Shown piece after piece: positions 1-8,176 of a stretch of DNA of 64,000 bases. Below the pieces are notes generated by a model. It had not been told where the DNA came from. It saw nothing but the letters and a program-made list of their open reading frames with translations, and made no database searches. This DNA comes from G965202915 sp965205955. Its GTDB lineage: Bacteria > Pseudomonadota > Gammaproteobacteria > Eutrophobiales > Eutrophobiaceae. Within the stretch, counting starts at the first letter, position 1; each line of letters starts with the position of its first letter. Location: positions 1,550,001 to 1,614,000 of the forward strand of contig OZ242192.1 in assembly GCA_965205955.1 (NCBI GenBank). The letters are read 5' to 3'. The position numbers and the translations under genes were made by a program.

Positions 1-2613
1 GGAAGCGGCGGGTATTTCCTGAGTGGTATCAATAGAGAGATCGGCATGAGCATCATACTGGAAGCGTATATTGCTTATAATGGATTCACCGAATGTGCCG
101 GCAAACAGCATATTTCTGGTTTCCGCCTCAGTTTTGCCGAGGGGTGCGGGCAAGTCCAGTCCAAGCCCGCGCATATCGGATGCAAGAGAAAAATCGATGC
201 CATTTTGGGTTTTATGCAATTCCACAATCCATTCGCATTCACCGCTGATGAGATTTTGCAAATCCGGCATTGCCGGGGTAGCGGCGGGATAGGCGGCTAT
301 AATCTGATCGGCAATAAATGTATTGTCGGCCCTTCCTTGAAGAGTAAACGTAAAAGGCTGATCCTTTCCAACGTGTATACCTGCTTTAACCGGATGAGAG
401 TAGTAGGTCGCATCCAGACCGTTTGCGGTGAAGGAGTTTTCAGTGAAGCCAAGGGAGCCGGTTATATTCTGAAGACTGAACCGCGCGTTGTTCAAGCTAA
501 AATCGGCGTCAACCAATGCTATCTTGCCGTCCGCGGCGAGCGATCCATCGTTTGTTTTTTTTAATGGTATATCCAGTTCGAGATCGAACTTCATCTCTCC
601 TCCGACGTTGAAATCAGCAACAGTGTCCAGTGAAAGCGCCTCCGCAAGCGGGCTTTGTTCAATAAACAATGTGAAATCGTGTATATCTCCGAAAAATTTG
701 CTGTCAATCCGCACATGAGGACGATCAGCGGCGAAATCATCCACGGACAATTGCCCCCGTTCTATTTTTGTCTCATAAATTTTTCCGGCACTGGGAATCA
801 CATCGAGACTGCTATTACTAACCAACACTTCGGCATCCACTCCGTCAATCGGCGGCCAACCTTCATAATATTCAACCCCGGCATTTTCAACATCGAATAC
901 CGCCTTGAATACCCCCTCCGATTTTACAAAAGGATAATCCGCTGGTCGGCCTCTGAATACCATTCCGGCGGAATTAATCTCCCCCTGGTAAAACAACCGG
1001 CTTAGCCACCCCTTGAGTTTATCCGGCATCTGTGTGGGCAGGTAATCGCTTATCTTTTCCAGTTTAACCTTGCCTGAGGACGCGACAATATCTACAAAAG
1101 GCGATGCCTGATCCGCGTGGAAACTCAAAGAACCCGATAGGTTGATTGGAAAATCCGAGGTGTTTACTTGAAACCGTGGAATTTCAAGCTTGTTGAAAGC
1201 ATCGAATTTCTTCCAGTTGAAACGTCCCGTTATTGCAGAAAACCAGATTGGATCATCAAGATAGGAGGGCGCCTCGATGGTGACAAATTCGGAGTCGATA
1301 GTAGCCGATATTTGCTCGGCGTTGCCTGAGAGATTTCCGGACAGGCCGTAAATGGCCGTATTTGTGCCTTTTTCAATAAAGTCGGATTTTGAGAATGTAG
1401 CATGATAATTGAAAAGATCGGCAGCTTCGCTGCCAGGGAAATGGGAAATGGTAAAATTCTGCAATGCCCCGCCGATGCGGTAATTATTCAAGAAACTACT
1501 AATTGCACTATCTTTCCGGCTAAAAGCCGACATAAAGTCGGTGGCATCTTCAATATTCAAATATTCAAACCAGGCGGAATAGCCGTAATTCTTCTGTTTA
1601 TCCCGCTGCAATCGAATTGCATAATTCGCCTCCGGCCAGGACCTGTTACCGGTTAGCAATTCCCTGGTATCGACATTGATTGACCAGTCGTCCTCATTGA
1701 CTCGTTTTGCATAAATATCGGCAGTCAGTTTTGGAACAGATAACGCAGTAGCATTCTTTATCATATTCAAATCCCGATAGCTAACCGTGCCGGTCAAATC
1801 AGCCAATCCGGCCTGCTCCCAATTGCTCCAGATTTTGAAACTGGAATCGGTCTGATCAATTTTTAAACCCGCAACGGGCAGAAACCGGTCGAGACGTATA
1901 TTTTTGGCCGCCAGATATATCTTCCCGGACCAGTTTGGTGTCAGCAGATCTCCATTGGCATCCAGTTTTACCTCCAAAAAATCGCCATAGACCCCGGGCA
2001 GCTTCGATGAAGCATCGATTTGTACCCGATCCCTGTAGGTTTTGATATTCAATGCAACGTCGGCAAAGGCAATTGTATCCCTGCCGAGTTTCTCATCGGT
2101 CCAGAGTATTCGGGTATCCTGCAGAGTAATGCTATTCTGACTCAGCAGCCATGAGAATAATTCCGGCGCATCGAAATCCTGTCCAGACTGCCCGGGCACT
2201 TTCTCATCTGCAATAATAAACGCGCCTTCCTTAGTGCGGGTGAGATCCAGATACACCCCGGAAAGAATCAGCTGATCGGATATAATTTTTTTGAAGCGGA
2301 GACTTTTTAGCGGATTGATATTTATACGCACGCTGTTGAAATGAGAAATAATGCGTTTGTCATCCCTCCCTGGAAATTTTATATCCGATAAAGAAAGCTG
2401 GGGCATCCATCCTTGCCATCCGATATTTATTTCACTGAAGATGACCGGGTGCCCGATATATTCGCTTACCCGTGCCTGTATCTCATCGCGGTATGTGTCA
2501 ACCTCGGTCAGCGCCAGTCGAATAACTGTCGCCGATACCGCCACGGCGAGGATTATTCCCGCAGTCAGATACCAGAGAAAATGATAAATGCGCTTAAAAA
2601 AATGCTTTAACAT
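1..2613 (-). CDS. yhdP: YhdP-family AsmA-like protein, partial (C-terminus beyond the left edge)
   Basis: An open frame without stops runs from an ATG at 2613 leftwards through base 1, giving at least 871 residues. The N-terminus is MLKHFFKRIYHF followed by a hydrophobic segment (about residues 13-33), as expected for an inner-membrane anchor. The rest is the beta-rich periplasmic domain of the YhdP/TIGR02099 (AsmA-like, DUF3971) family. Recognisable family stretches include GWQGWMPQLSLSDI near the start and YYEGWPPIDGVDAEVL in the second half. Family members are about 1250-1300 residues, so roughly one third is missing. YhdP proteins are thought to form a bridge moving phospholipid between the inner and outer membrane. 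A small SD-led frame ends 9 bp upstream and could be co-transcribed. Family assignment is firm; function is by analogy. Confidence 0.9.
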   Translation of the reverse strand, partial: MLKHFFKRIYHFLWYLTAGIILAVAVSATVIRLALTEVDTYRDEIQARVSEYIGHPVIFSEINIGWQGWMPQLSLSDIKFPGRDDKRIISHFNSVRININPLKSLRFKKIISDQLILSGVYLDLTRTKEGAFIIADEKVPGQSGQDFDAPELFSWLLSQNSITLQDTRILWTDEKLGRDTIAFADVALNIKTYRDRVQIDASSKLPGVYGDFLEVKLDANGDLLTPNWSGKIYLAAKNIRLDRFLPVAGLKIDQTDSSFKIWSNWEQAGLADLTGTVSYRDLNMIKNATALSVPKLTADIYAKRVNEDDWSINVDTRELLTGNRSWPEANYAIRLQRDKQKNYGYSAWFEYLNIEDATDFMSAFSRKDSAISSFLNNYRIGGALQNFTISHFPGSEAADLFNYHATFSKSDFIEKGTNTAIYGLSGNLSGNAEQISATIDSEFVTIEAPSYLDDPIWFSAITGRFNWKKFDAFNKLEIPRFQVNTSDFPINLSGSLSFHADQASPFVDIVASSGKVKLEKISDYLPTQMPDKLKGWLSRLFYQGEINSAGMVFRGRPADYPFVKSEGVFKAVFDVENAGVEYYEGWPPIDGVDAEVLVSNSSLDVIPSAGKIYETKIERGQLSVDDFAADRPHVRIDSKFFGDIHDFTLFIEQSPLAEALSLDTVADFNVGGEMKFDLELDIPLKKTNDGSLAADGKIALVDADFSLNNARFSLQNITGSLGFTENSFTANGLDATYYSHPVKAGIHVGKDQPFTFTLQGRADNTFIADQIIAAYPAATPAMPDLQNLISGECEWIVELHKTQNGIDFSLASDMRGLGLDLPAPLGKTEAETRNMLFAGTFGESIISNIRFQYDAHADLSIDTTQEIPAAS

Positions 2614-2622
2614 GAATATATT

Positions 2623-2811
2623 TCAGAGCAGGGCAATAGCATATTGTTCCCGCGGGCACACAGGCTCCGCTTGGAATGAGACCGGCGTATCAATCGATGA
2701 TTCAAGTTCACTGCGCCGGTTGACCCACCATCCAGTAATCGTTTTTGAGTTGTTCAACCCCCCGCACAATTCCGCTGCATATTCTACACAAATCGTTTCC
2801 ATTGATTTCAT
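2623..2811 (-). CDS. Possible small protein upstream of yhdP (62 aa)
   Basis: The frame starts at an ATG preceded by a strong Shine-Dalgarno sequence (GGAAGGAATA directly before the ATG) and ends 9 bp before the yhdP start on the same strand, so it could be translated with it. The 62-residue product has two or three cysteines, no signal peptide and no membrane segment. I do not recognise a family. It may instead be a fortuitous frame in the yhdP leader; the ribosome site and spacing are the only support. Confidence 0.4.
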   Translation of the reverse strand: MKSMETICVEYAAELCGGLNNSKTITGWWVNRRSELESSIDTPVSFQAEPVCPREQYAIALL

Positions 2812-3039
2812 TATTCCTTCCGAGTGCAGTGAATTCGCTCATGGTTCTGTTTGAAAGATCTCTCATGCCGCATGCTTCTGCTATTATAGCGGATTGATAC
2901 AGCGATTTTCGCTCGATTATATCGCATTTCGCATCTGAATATCAGTCCATTGCTCAGGCACGGCTTGTGCCGGGAGAAGCGGGTGGATATCGCCTTGTAT
3001 TCATCAAAAACGGGGGCGATACGGGTGGGGGATCACGAG
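2812..3039. other. Intergenic stretch between yhdP leader and first CRISPR repeat
   Basis: No convincing gene is seen here. A short inverted repeat (GGCAC/GTGCC around 2958-2972) is present. The stretch should hold the divergent promoter for the yhdP side. It ends directly at the lone CRISPR repeat. Confidence 0.5.
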
Positions 3040-3075
3040 GTTTCACTTACCCCACGAAACGAATCCCGCTACACT
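3040..3075 (+). repeat. Lone CRISPR repeat outside the main array
   Basis: This 36-bp copy matches the array consensus at 35 of 36 positions (GAATCCC instead of GAATCCT). It is 1168 bp left of the first array repeat. It is followed by about 31 bp and then a decayed repeat-like sequence at 3107, so it looks like the outer end of a formerly longer array. Confidence 0.9.
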
Positions 3076-3106
3076 CCACTGGAAGAATGATTGCACAAGT
3101 CATATT

Positions 3107-3128
3107 TTTTTACTTACCCTATGTAAAG
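3107..3128 (+). repeat. Decayed CRISPR repeat (5' part)
   Basis: The 22 bp starting at 3107 match about 16 of the first 22 positions of the CRISPR repeat, including an unbroken ACTTACCC. It begins 31 bp after the end of the lone repeat, almost exactly the 30-bp spacer length of the array. The 3' half is not recognisable. I read it as a repeat eroded by mutation. Confidence 0.6.
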
Positions 3129-3155
3129 TGGTTGAAATAATAATAGATAATTCTA

Positions 3156-4085
3156 ATGTCTCCGATTACAGATGACAGGGTATTAAAGCTTTTTAAGGCA
3201 GTGCCTTTTTTTAGTCATATTGAAGATGATAAGGCATTGAGGTTTTTAAGAGAGAAGACTGAAAAAATCGTACTGGAAGCAAATTCCATGGTGTTTGATG
3301 AAGGTGATATTGGGGATTATATGTATCTGATTCTGGAAGGAATGGTGGACGTATTTTTTAATGATGTGCAACCCGGGGGAAGAAGGTTACGAGTCAGTCT
3401 TGATACTTTAAAAGAGGGAAACTATTTTGGGGAGCGGTCTTTGTTGCCGGAAGGGAGTGGCAAGAGAGGGGCAGGGGCGAAAACTTTAACTAAATCAACT
3501 TTTTTGAAAATTGGGAAAGATGATTTTTTGTCCGCTTTGAAAAAGATAGAAATTGCGGGTTCTGCAGGAAAAAATACTCGTGTTAATTTAGATCCTGAAA
3601 TAGATTTTCAGGTTATAGATGTGTTGAGGACACATCGGTTTTGTAAAAATATGGAAATGAATGAGATTATTCATTATCAAGGATGGGCTGATCCTGTATT
3701 TTTCAGATCTTCTGAATATCTTTTTAAGAAGGGAGATCCGAGTGATTGTCTCTACTTGGTGATAAATGGGATGGTTGGGATTTATTTTGCCGGATATGAC
3801 AGGGTTGTTCATAATTTAGCTCAGTATTCTATGGGTGGTTATTTTGGTGAGCAAAGTCTTTTGTCTCATCATCATATTGGGTATGGGAAGAAAAGAAGAA
3901 GCGCCTCTGCAAAAGCAGAGATTAATTCTTTGTTGTTGAGAATTGGGGAAAGTCAGTTTAAAAAGATCTTGTTGCAAGATGAGAAATTGAAGGAAGCTCT
4001 TTTGATAGTTGGGGCTAAACAAAAATATCTGAGGGCGCTGAGATCGAGAGTTGGCAGGGTAGATACTCATAATAATGGTAGTTAA
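3156..4085 (+). CDS. Protein with two cyclic-nucleotide-binding domains, nested between CRISPR repeats
   Basis: This 309-residue cytoplasmic protein consists almost entirely of two tandem cNMP-binding (CAP-ED) domains, about residues 12-135 and 170-290. Each has the phosphate-binding-cassette core: YFGERSLL in domain 1 and YFGEQSLL in domain 2. Domain 2 keeps the Arg-x-Ala-Ser pattern after a loop (RRSASAKA), as in cAMP receptors such as PKA-R. Domain 1 has GAKTL instead and lacks that arginine, so it may not bind nucleotide. No HTH, kinase or effector domain follows; the C-terminus is a short basic helix. No clear Shine-Dalgarno precedes the ATG. The gene is AT-richer than yhdP and cas9. It lies between a decayed repeat (3107) and the array (4244), with the same orientation as the array. 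A CRISPR-related role is unproven; insertion into the array is the simpler explanation. Confidence 0.85.
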   Translation: MSPITDDRVLKLFKAVPFFSHIEDDKALRFLREKTEKIVLEANSMVFDEGDIGDYMYLILEGMVDVFFNDVQPGGRRLRVSLDTLKEGNYFGERSLLPEGSGKRGAGAKTLTKSTFLKIGKDDFLSALKKIEIAGSAGKNTRVNLDPEIDFQVIDVLRTHRFCKNMEMNEIIHYQGWADPVFFRSSEYLFKKGDPSDCLYLVINGMVGIYFAGYDRVVHNLAQYSMGGYFGEQSLLSHHHIGYGKKRRSASAKAEINSLLLRIGESQFKKILLQDEKLKEALLIVGAKQKYLRALRSRVGRVDTHNNGS

Positions 4086-4243
4086 GGGGTGGAGTGGTCA
4101 AGCATTTTGAAGTGATTCTATAGATAGACCAGTCCAACCAAAGAACCGGCACATATACAGCCCTGATGGTTGTACGCCCGCAGAACATGGTGGCGAAATG
4201 CAGCAGAGCGCCCCGCACGTACTGAGTGAACGTATGCGCGGGC

Positions 4244-4675
4244 GTTTCACTTACCCCACAAAACGAATCCTGCTATACTATTTGTCACTCTCACTTATGC
4301 ACCCGGCATGTTTCACTTACCCCACAAAACGAATCCTGCTATACTCCCTACCCCTTTGACTGATGCGGAACTTCTGTTTCACTTACCCCACGAAACGAAT
4401 CCTGCTACACTAAACCCCTGGAACGGCCGCCAAGAGTTGCAGTTTCACTTACCCCACGAAACGAATCCTGCTACACTCATGATCCGATCCTCGACGATCC
4501 GTTTTGTGTTTCACTTACCCCACGAAACGAATCCTGCTACACTGCTCTAACCACTATATCGCAGACCAGCGCGGTTTCACTTACCCCACGAAACGAATCC
4601 TGCTACACTCAGCGTCCAACATTCGTTCGGGCAACAGTTGTTTCACTTACCCCACGAAACGAATCCTGCTACACT
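4244..4675 (+). CRISPR. Type II CRISPR array, 7 repeats and 6 spacers
   Basis: Seven 36-bp repeats start at 4244, 4310, 4376, 4442, 4508, 4574 and 4640, separated by six spacers of exactly 30 bp. The repeat begins GTTTCACTTACCCC and ends CCTGCTACACT. The five right-hand copies are identical. The two left-hand copies share two changes (CACA for CACG, TATACT for TACACT). I infer plus-strand crRNAs, because the 3' end resembles the extended -10 promoter at the end of Neisseria type II-C repeats and because the tracrRNA anti-repeat upstream of cas9 pairs with the 5' half of the plus-strand repeat. The six spacers differ from each other and I saw no match to them in the window. No cas1/cas2 is nearby. 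Confidence 0.97.
4244..4675 (+). promoter_or_regulatory. Promoter-like element inside each CRISPR repeat
   Basis: Each repeat contains TTACCC, then exactly 17 bp, then TACACT (TATACT in the first two copies), preceded by TGC. That is a weak -35 with an extended -10. Transcription would start about 6-7 nt into the spacer, leaving a guide of about 24 nt, as described for Neisseria meningitidis type II-C arrays. This is inference from sequence; no transcript data are available. Confidence 0.55.
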
Positions 4676-4701
4676 AGGATTCGTCTTGTGGCTTGTTTTT
4701 A
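4652..4701 (+). terminator. Terminator hairpin built from the last CRISPR repeat
   Basis: Bases 4652-4667 of the last repeat (CCACGAAACGAATCCT) pair with 4676-4691 (AGGATTCGTCTTGTGG) just after it. This gives a 16-bp stem with one mismatch and one G-T pair, and an 8-nt loop. The right arm is followed by CTTGTTTTT. This fits a Rho-independent terminator for array transcripts running towards the convergent cas9 gene, 56 bp away. Confidence 0.7.
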
Positions 4702-4747
4702 TTGGGAAAATTTGTATTTGCAGCCAGAAAAATTGCGAATTGGTCTA

Positions 4748-7700
4748 TCATTTTTCCGGCCCGGGGCAGGGTTTTAGCTTGGTATAAACGGCTTGTGTTT
4801 CAGCGCCTGCTTTATTTTTGAGATATGCCCCCCTTGAGTTAAGTTTTATAATTTGCCACTCGCCAGGTCTTTGGGGATTATCAATCCTTACCCAGTCTCT
4901 TTTGCGAAAGCTGGCAATGCGCTTTGCGCCGCTTGGTATGTCTTTTTCATATCGAGGATTGAGCGGCTGCTTGCCTGTTGTCGCCTTGCTGCGATAATAA
5001 AATGCGTCAGTCTCACGAATAACTTCTTTTTTCGTTTTGCCCTTCCTGCCGGTTTCTTCATATTCAAAAACATGCGCCACCGCCCATGGATTTTCCTTGC
5101 CAAAATAATGCACAGCTTCCCCGCGCTTGATTCCATGCAGGTTTTTCGGGTCAGAGGGTTGATGAAGCCTGATGATCCGGGTACTGCGCACGTTCTTGTG
5201 ATACAGGCAATGGTCTTCATTTTGTTTTAAAAACCAGTCGACCGGAATGCATTCTTCTTCCTTGGTAATCTCCAGTTCAGTAAAGGCAGCTTGCATTGCC
5301 TCGCGGATTTTTGTATCTCTTATTTTATCCAAATCTTTGTATGGCAGCCGGTCAAGCGGCACCCGCTGCAACACCTGCGGTTGCCCGTCTATCTTCCGCA
5401 AGCGCAACGGCTCGCGTTTGGTTTTAGCAACCGTGCTTTTGCTTTTGTTTTTTTTGTCTTCAATATACCAGTCGTCTCGTATAGTCGGAGCCTGCCAATC
5501 ATTTTGGTCTGCATTCCATTCACCGGCGGGGCAGGCTGTGTTGGCATCCAAAACGGGTATGACGGTTTTGTGCGCTTCTTGCCGGCGTCTGTTTCTGTCC
5601 CTGGCGTTGTTGTCGATATCCCGCTCCAAACGGGCTATTTTTTTCCAATCTATATTGGAAGCAATGACAATGGCATCCAGCGCATGATTGAATTTCCGAA
5701 TCGAGTCGTTTTCATCTATTTTAATCTCTTCGCCTTCCTTGCCGTATTTGCTGTCACGTATGCGAACCGGCCATTTACCGGTTTTTTGATGCTGCCGCAA
5801 AACCCATTTTTGAAAACTCATATGCGGAAACCAGATTTTTCTAAAAAAAGCCGTCTCCCCGGCGCGGATATGGGGAAAAAGCTCGTTATCATCGTGATTT
5901 CGTCCCGTCTTTTCAGCCAGCACAGAACGCAATAATTTTGTGCCAAACATAGTTTGCCCCGCACCCGCCAGCATATCCTCGGGGAGACGGAACTCCCCAT
6001 TTTGCAAGCGTTTTTCAATATAGGCCGCCTTGTCAGGGTTGTTTTGGCGCAAATTATTTAAAACATTTTTATCGGGGGATAAAGAGAGATGTTTCCATTT
6101 TTCTATATTGCAGAGATCATGCATTGCAACCTTGTTCAAGGCGGTATTGCCTCCGCCTGATTTTTTGGGAAACAGATGATCGGTGTGAATGTTGTATCCA
6201 AGCTGTTGGCCGCATTTGAAGCATAGCCCGCCTTGCTCTTCGGCCAATTCCTCTTTGTCTGAATCTCTTTTGCTTTGATAGCGTACCTTGTTTTTGAATT
6301 GGCGGCCTTCGGCAGCGGATAGGGCGGCAATATCGAAGCGCGCGCTTTCAATGCCAAAATGTGTGGCGTTTTCGAGCGTTGCGCCGTGCCTTCCGAGTAT
6401 TTTTTCAACTTCTTTGACGCAGCGTGTGATTTTTTGCTGCAAAGAGGGTGGGGCATCTGACAATACGGCCTCACTTCGGGCATTGATGCGTTGCCAATCA
6501 TCGGTATTTGTGCCGTCTGGCCGGCGCAACAATTCCAGCCTTTTCTGTAAATGGTGGATACACATACTGGCACGACCGCCCATCGTGCCGGCGGCAATAT
6601 CGCGCAAAATTTCTTTTTTGCTTTTACCGGTTTTCTCGCCATTTTCCTTTGGCACGCTTGGATTGCGGGGGAAGGTAAAAAAAGCATTCCAGTGTTCTTC
6701 CTTGATTATTTCATTTTTTTCTTTGGCTTCAAAATCAACACAGGCCAGCAATTCGTTAATCTCATCATTTGTATATTTGCGTTCAATCAGGTCATCGCCT
6801 CTTTTTTCACCTTTCATGCTCTTAATCTGCCGTGCTTCCGCCTCAAAAACTATCTTGCGTAGATCGCCCCGGCCTCGTTTGGCAACGTTCTTGCCACAAC
6901 GCTCCCCGCTGGTTGTCCGCACCGCGCATTTTTTCATTTTACGATTGGCAAAACGCTTTTTTCGGTATTCGTGCCCGATGATCGCCGGCGCCTGTTTTTT
7001 CCAGCCCTCTTTGATGGTCGCCTCGGTTTCTCCGGTCTTTTGCGCCAACACTTTGGCTTTTTCAATAACAGCCTCATCCGCAAAGGCTTCATCCATTCGC
7101 TCGTGCAGTTCCTCAAGCATTGCTTCACGATGGCGATTTTTATGTGGACGGTAAAGTTCTCCTTTCTTGTATAATTCTTCTCCCGACTTTAACCCCAACA
7201 TAACCAGAATGTATTCACTAATGTCTTTTCTTGCCTTTTCATTTTGAGGCGGTTTGCCCAGGCAGGCTTCGATGCGTTCATCTATCCAATCAGAAATTTG
7301 GTCACTATCAGCGTCTTCTATAATGCCTTCAATAGTGCCACGTTGGGCGTAAGCCTCGTCAAGTTGCGGGCTTGCCCCTTTCTTTTCCAGCGTTGTAATT
7401 TTCTTGAGGGTCTCGCTGTATATACCCAAGCATGAGCATTCTGCTGCAAGCCAGTGTATAATTTCAGATGGTTGGTCTGTGGCATCGCCATGTTCGGCAA
7501 CTTCTATCGCACATTTGCAATTTTCTTCATCTTTCTTGAATTTTTTCACTGCACTTGCATCCGCGCCTTTTTTGGGGTTTTTGGGTGTGCGCTTATTACG
7601 CTTGACAGGTGCGCCACTGAACATTAAAAATTCATCAATTCGGCGGACCGTAGGTGTGGCGTTGCCTTTATCGTCTGCCAGAATTTCGGAAATAGAGGCA

Positions 7701-8035
7701 TAATCCCAGCCGCGAAAATGCGCCAGCGCATACAGCCGATTGCCGATGAATTTTTTATCGTCTTTGCTGATTTTGCCGCCGCCACCCTTGCGCCATTCAC
7801 CGCGCGGCTCAATGCCCATGCCTTTGAGAAAGGCTTTAAAATCGCGGAGGCGTTTTCTTTTGCTGTCTTTACTGCGTCGCGCACTGCGGTTTTGGCGTCT
7901 TGTGCTCAGGTCGCCTGTTAATTGCTGGTGCTTAATGACAGCAAAATCCAGCACATCATTCTTGTCATTCAGTAGCGCTATTCCTGAATAACCATATCCA
8001 AAATCAATGCCGACACGAAACTCGTTCAGGGGCAT
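4748..8035 (-). CDS. cas9: Cas9 endonuclease, type II-C-like, 1095 aa
   Basis: RNA-guided DNA endonuclease of a compact size typical of type II-C. RuvC-I (VGIDFGYGYSGIAL) carries the catalytic Asp at residue 11. An arginine-rich bridge helix follows (about 45-66). RuvC-II (FGIESARFD, about 563) supplies Glu, and RuvC-III (FNHALDAIVIAS, about 785) supplies His and Asp. The HNH domain lies between II and III (about 600-650) with the core HTDHLFPKKSGGGNTALN, and it is preceded by a CxxC pair (CFKCG) like the zinc-binding HNH of IscB-type nucleases. The C-terminal 250 residues are a variable PAM-interacting region. All four catalytic motifs look intact. AGAGAGG lies 6 bp before the ATG. The gene converges on the array, and a probable tracrRNA lies in its leader. 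Adaptation genes are absent, so spacer acquisition would need help elsewhere or be lost. Confidence 0.97.
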   Translation of the reverse strand: MPLNEFRVGIDFGYGYSGIALLNDKNDVLDFAVIKHQQLTGDLSTRRQNRSARRSKDSKRKRLRDFKAFLKGMGIEPRGEWRKGGGGKISKDDKKFIGNRLYALAHFRGWDYASISEILADDKGNATPTVRRIDEFLMFSGAPVKRNKRTPKNPKKGADASAVKKFKKDEENCKCAIEVAEHGDATDQPSEIIHWLAAECSCLGIYSETLKKITTLEKKGASPQLDEAYAQRGTIEGIIEDADSDQISDWIDERIEACLGKPPQNEKARKDISEYILVMLGLKSGEELYKKGELYRPHKNRHREAMLEELHERMDEAFADEAVIEKAKVLAQKTGETEATIKEGWKKQAPAIIGHEYRKKRFANRKMKKCAVRTTSGERCGKNVAKRGRGDLRKIVFEAEARQIKSMKGEKRGDDLIERKYTNDEINELLACVDFEAKEKNEIIKEEHWNAFFTFPRNPSVPKENGEKTGKSKKEILRDIAAGTMGGRASMCIHHLQKRLELLRRPDGTNTDDWQRINARSEAVLSDAPPSLQQKITRCVKEVEKILGRHGATLENATHFGIESARFDIAALSAAEGRQFKNKVRYQSKRDSDKEELAEEQGGLCFKCGQQLGYNIHTDHLFPKKSGGGNTALNKVAMHDLCNIEKWKHLSLSPDKNVLNNLRQNNPDKAAYIEKRLQNGEFRLPEDMLAGAGQTMFGTKLLRSVLAEKTGRNHDDNELFPHIRAGETAFFRKIWFPHMSFQKWVLRQHQKTGKWPVRIRDSKYGKEGEEIKIDENDSIRKFNHALDAIVIASNIDWKKIARLERDIDNNARDRNRRRQEAHKTVIPVLDANTACPAGEWNADQNDWQAPTIRDDWYIEDKKNKSKSTVAKTKREPLRLRKIDGQPQVLQRVPLDRLPYKDLDKIRDTKIREAMQAAFTELEITKEEECIPVDWFLKQNEDHCLYHKNVRSTRIIRLHQPSDPKNLHGIKRGEAVHYFGKENPWAVAHVFEYEETGRKGKTKKEVIRETDAFYYRSKATTGKQPLNPRYEKDIPSGAKRIASFRKRDWVRIDNPQRPGEWQIIKLNSRGAYLKNKAGAETQAVYTKLKPCPGPEK

Positions 8036-8059
8036 ATCGTCCTCTCTTGGTTATTAAGT

Positions 8060-8175
8060 CTCTCCCTAACCCTTAAATGGAAACATTCACGTACTAGAGC
8101 TTGCCACTGGGAGAGAATAAGGCAGGTAGACCAGTGAGCGCTTCCTGGGATTTTTTTCACTTACCAACATCACGG
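8060..8175 (-). ncRNA. Probable tracrRNA in the cas9 leader
   Basis: On the minus strand GGTAAGTGAAA (8165-8155) is perfectly complementary to repeat positions 2-12. After an unpaired ATGTT the tracr side continues with CGTG, which pairs with CACG further into the repeat. This reproduces the bulged repeat:anti-repeat duplex of Cas9 systems. Downstream, CACTGG (8136-8131) can pair with CCAGTG (8110-8105). A TATAAT box lies just upstream, so a start would fall at the 5' edge of the anti-repeat. The 3' end is not evident because no hairpin with a U-run follows, and the RNA may read into cas9. The anti-repeat is the solid part; the boundaries are estimates. Confidence 0.72.
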
Positions 8176-8176
8176 T

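Noticed and set aside
1..2600. Several plus-strand open frames of 65-172 codons
   Set aside because: They lie opposite the continuous minus-strand YhdP frame, lack ribosome sites and have no family content.
2941..3030. Possible insertion-sequence end near the lone repeat
   Set aside because: Only a 5-bp inverted repeat is visible; there is no transposase and no target duplication.
4308..4550. Open frame encoding repeated FHLPHETNPATL peptides
   Set aside because: It is the CRISPR array read as protein; every peptide repeat is a 36-bp CRISPR repeat.
4676..4691. Sequence complementary to the repeat middle as the tracrRNA anti-repeat
   Set aside because: It pairs with repeat positions 13-28, not the 5' part, and is followed by a T-run after a hairpin. 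The 8155-8176 site pairs with the 5' end with the expected bulge and lies in the cas9 leader.
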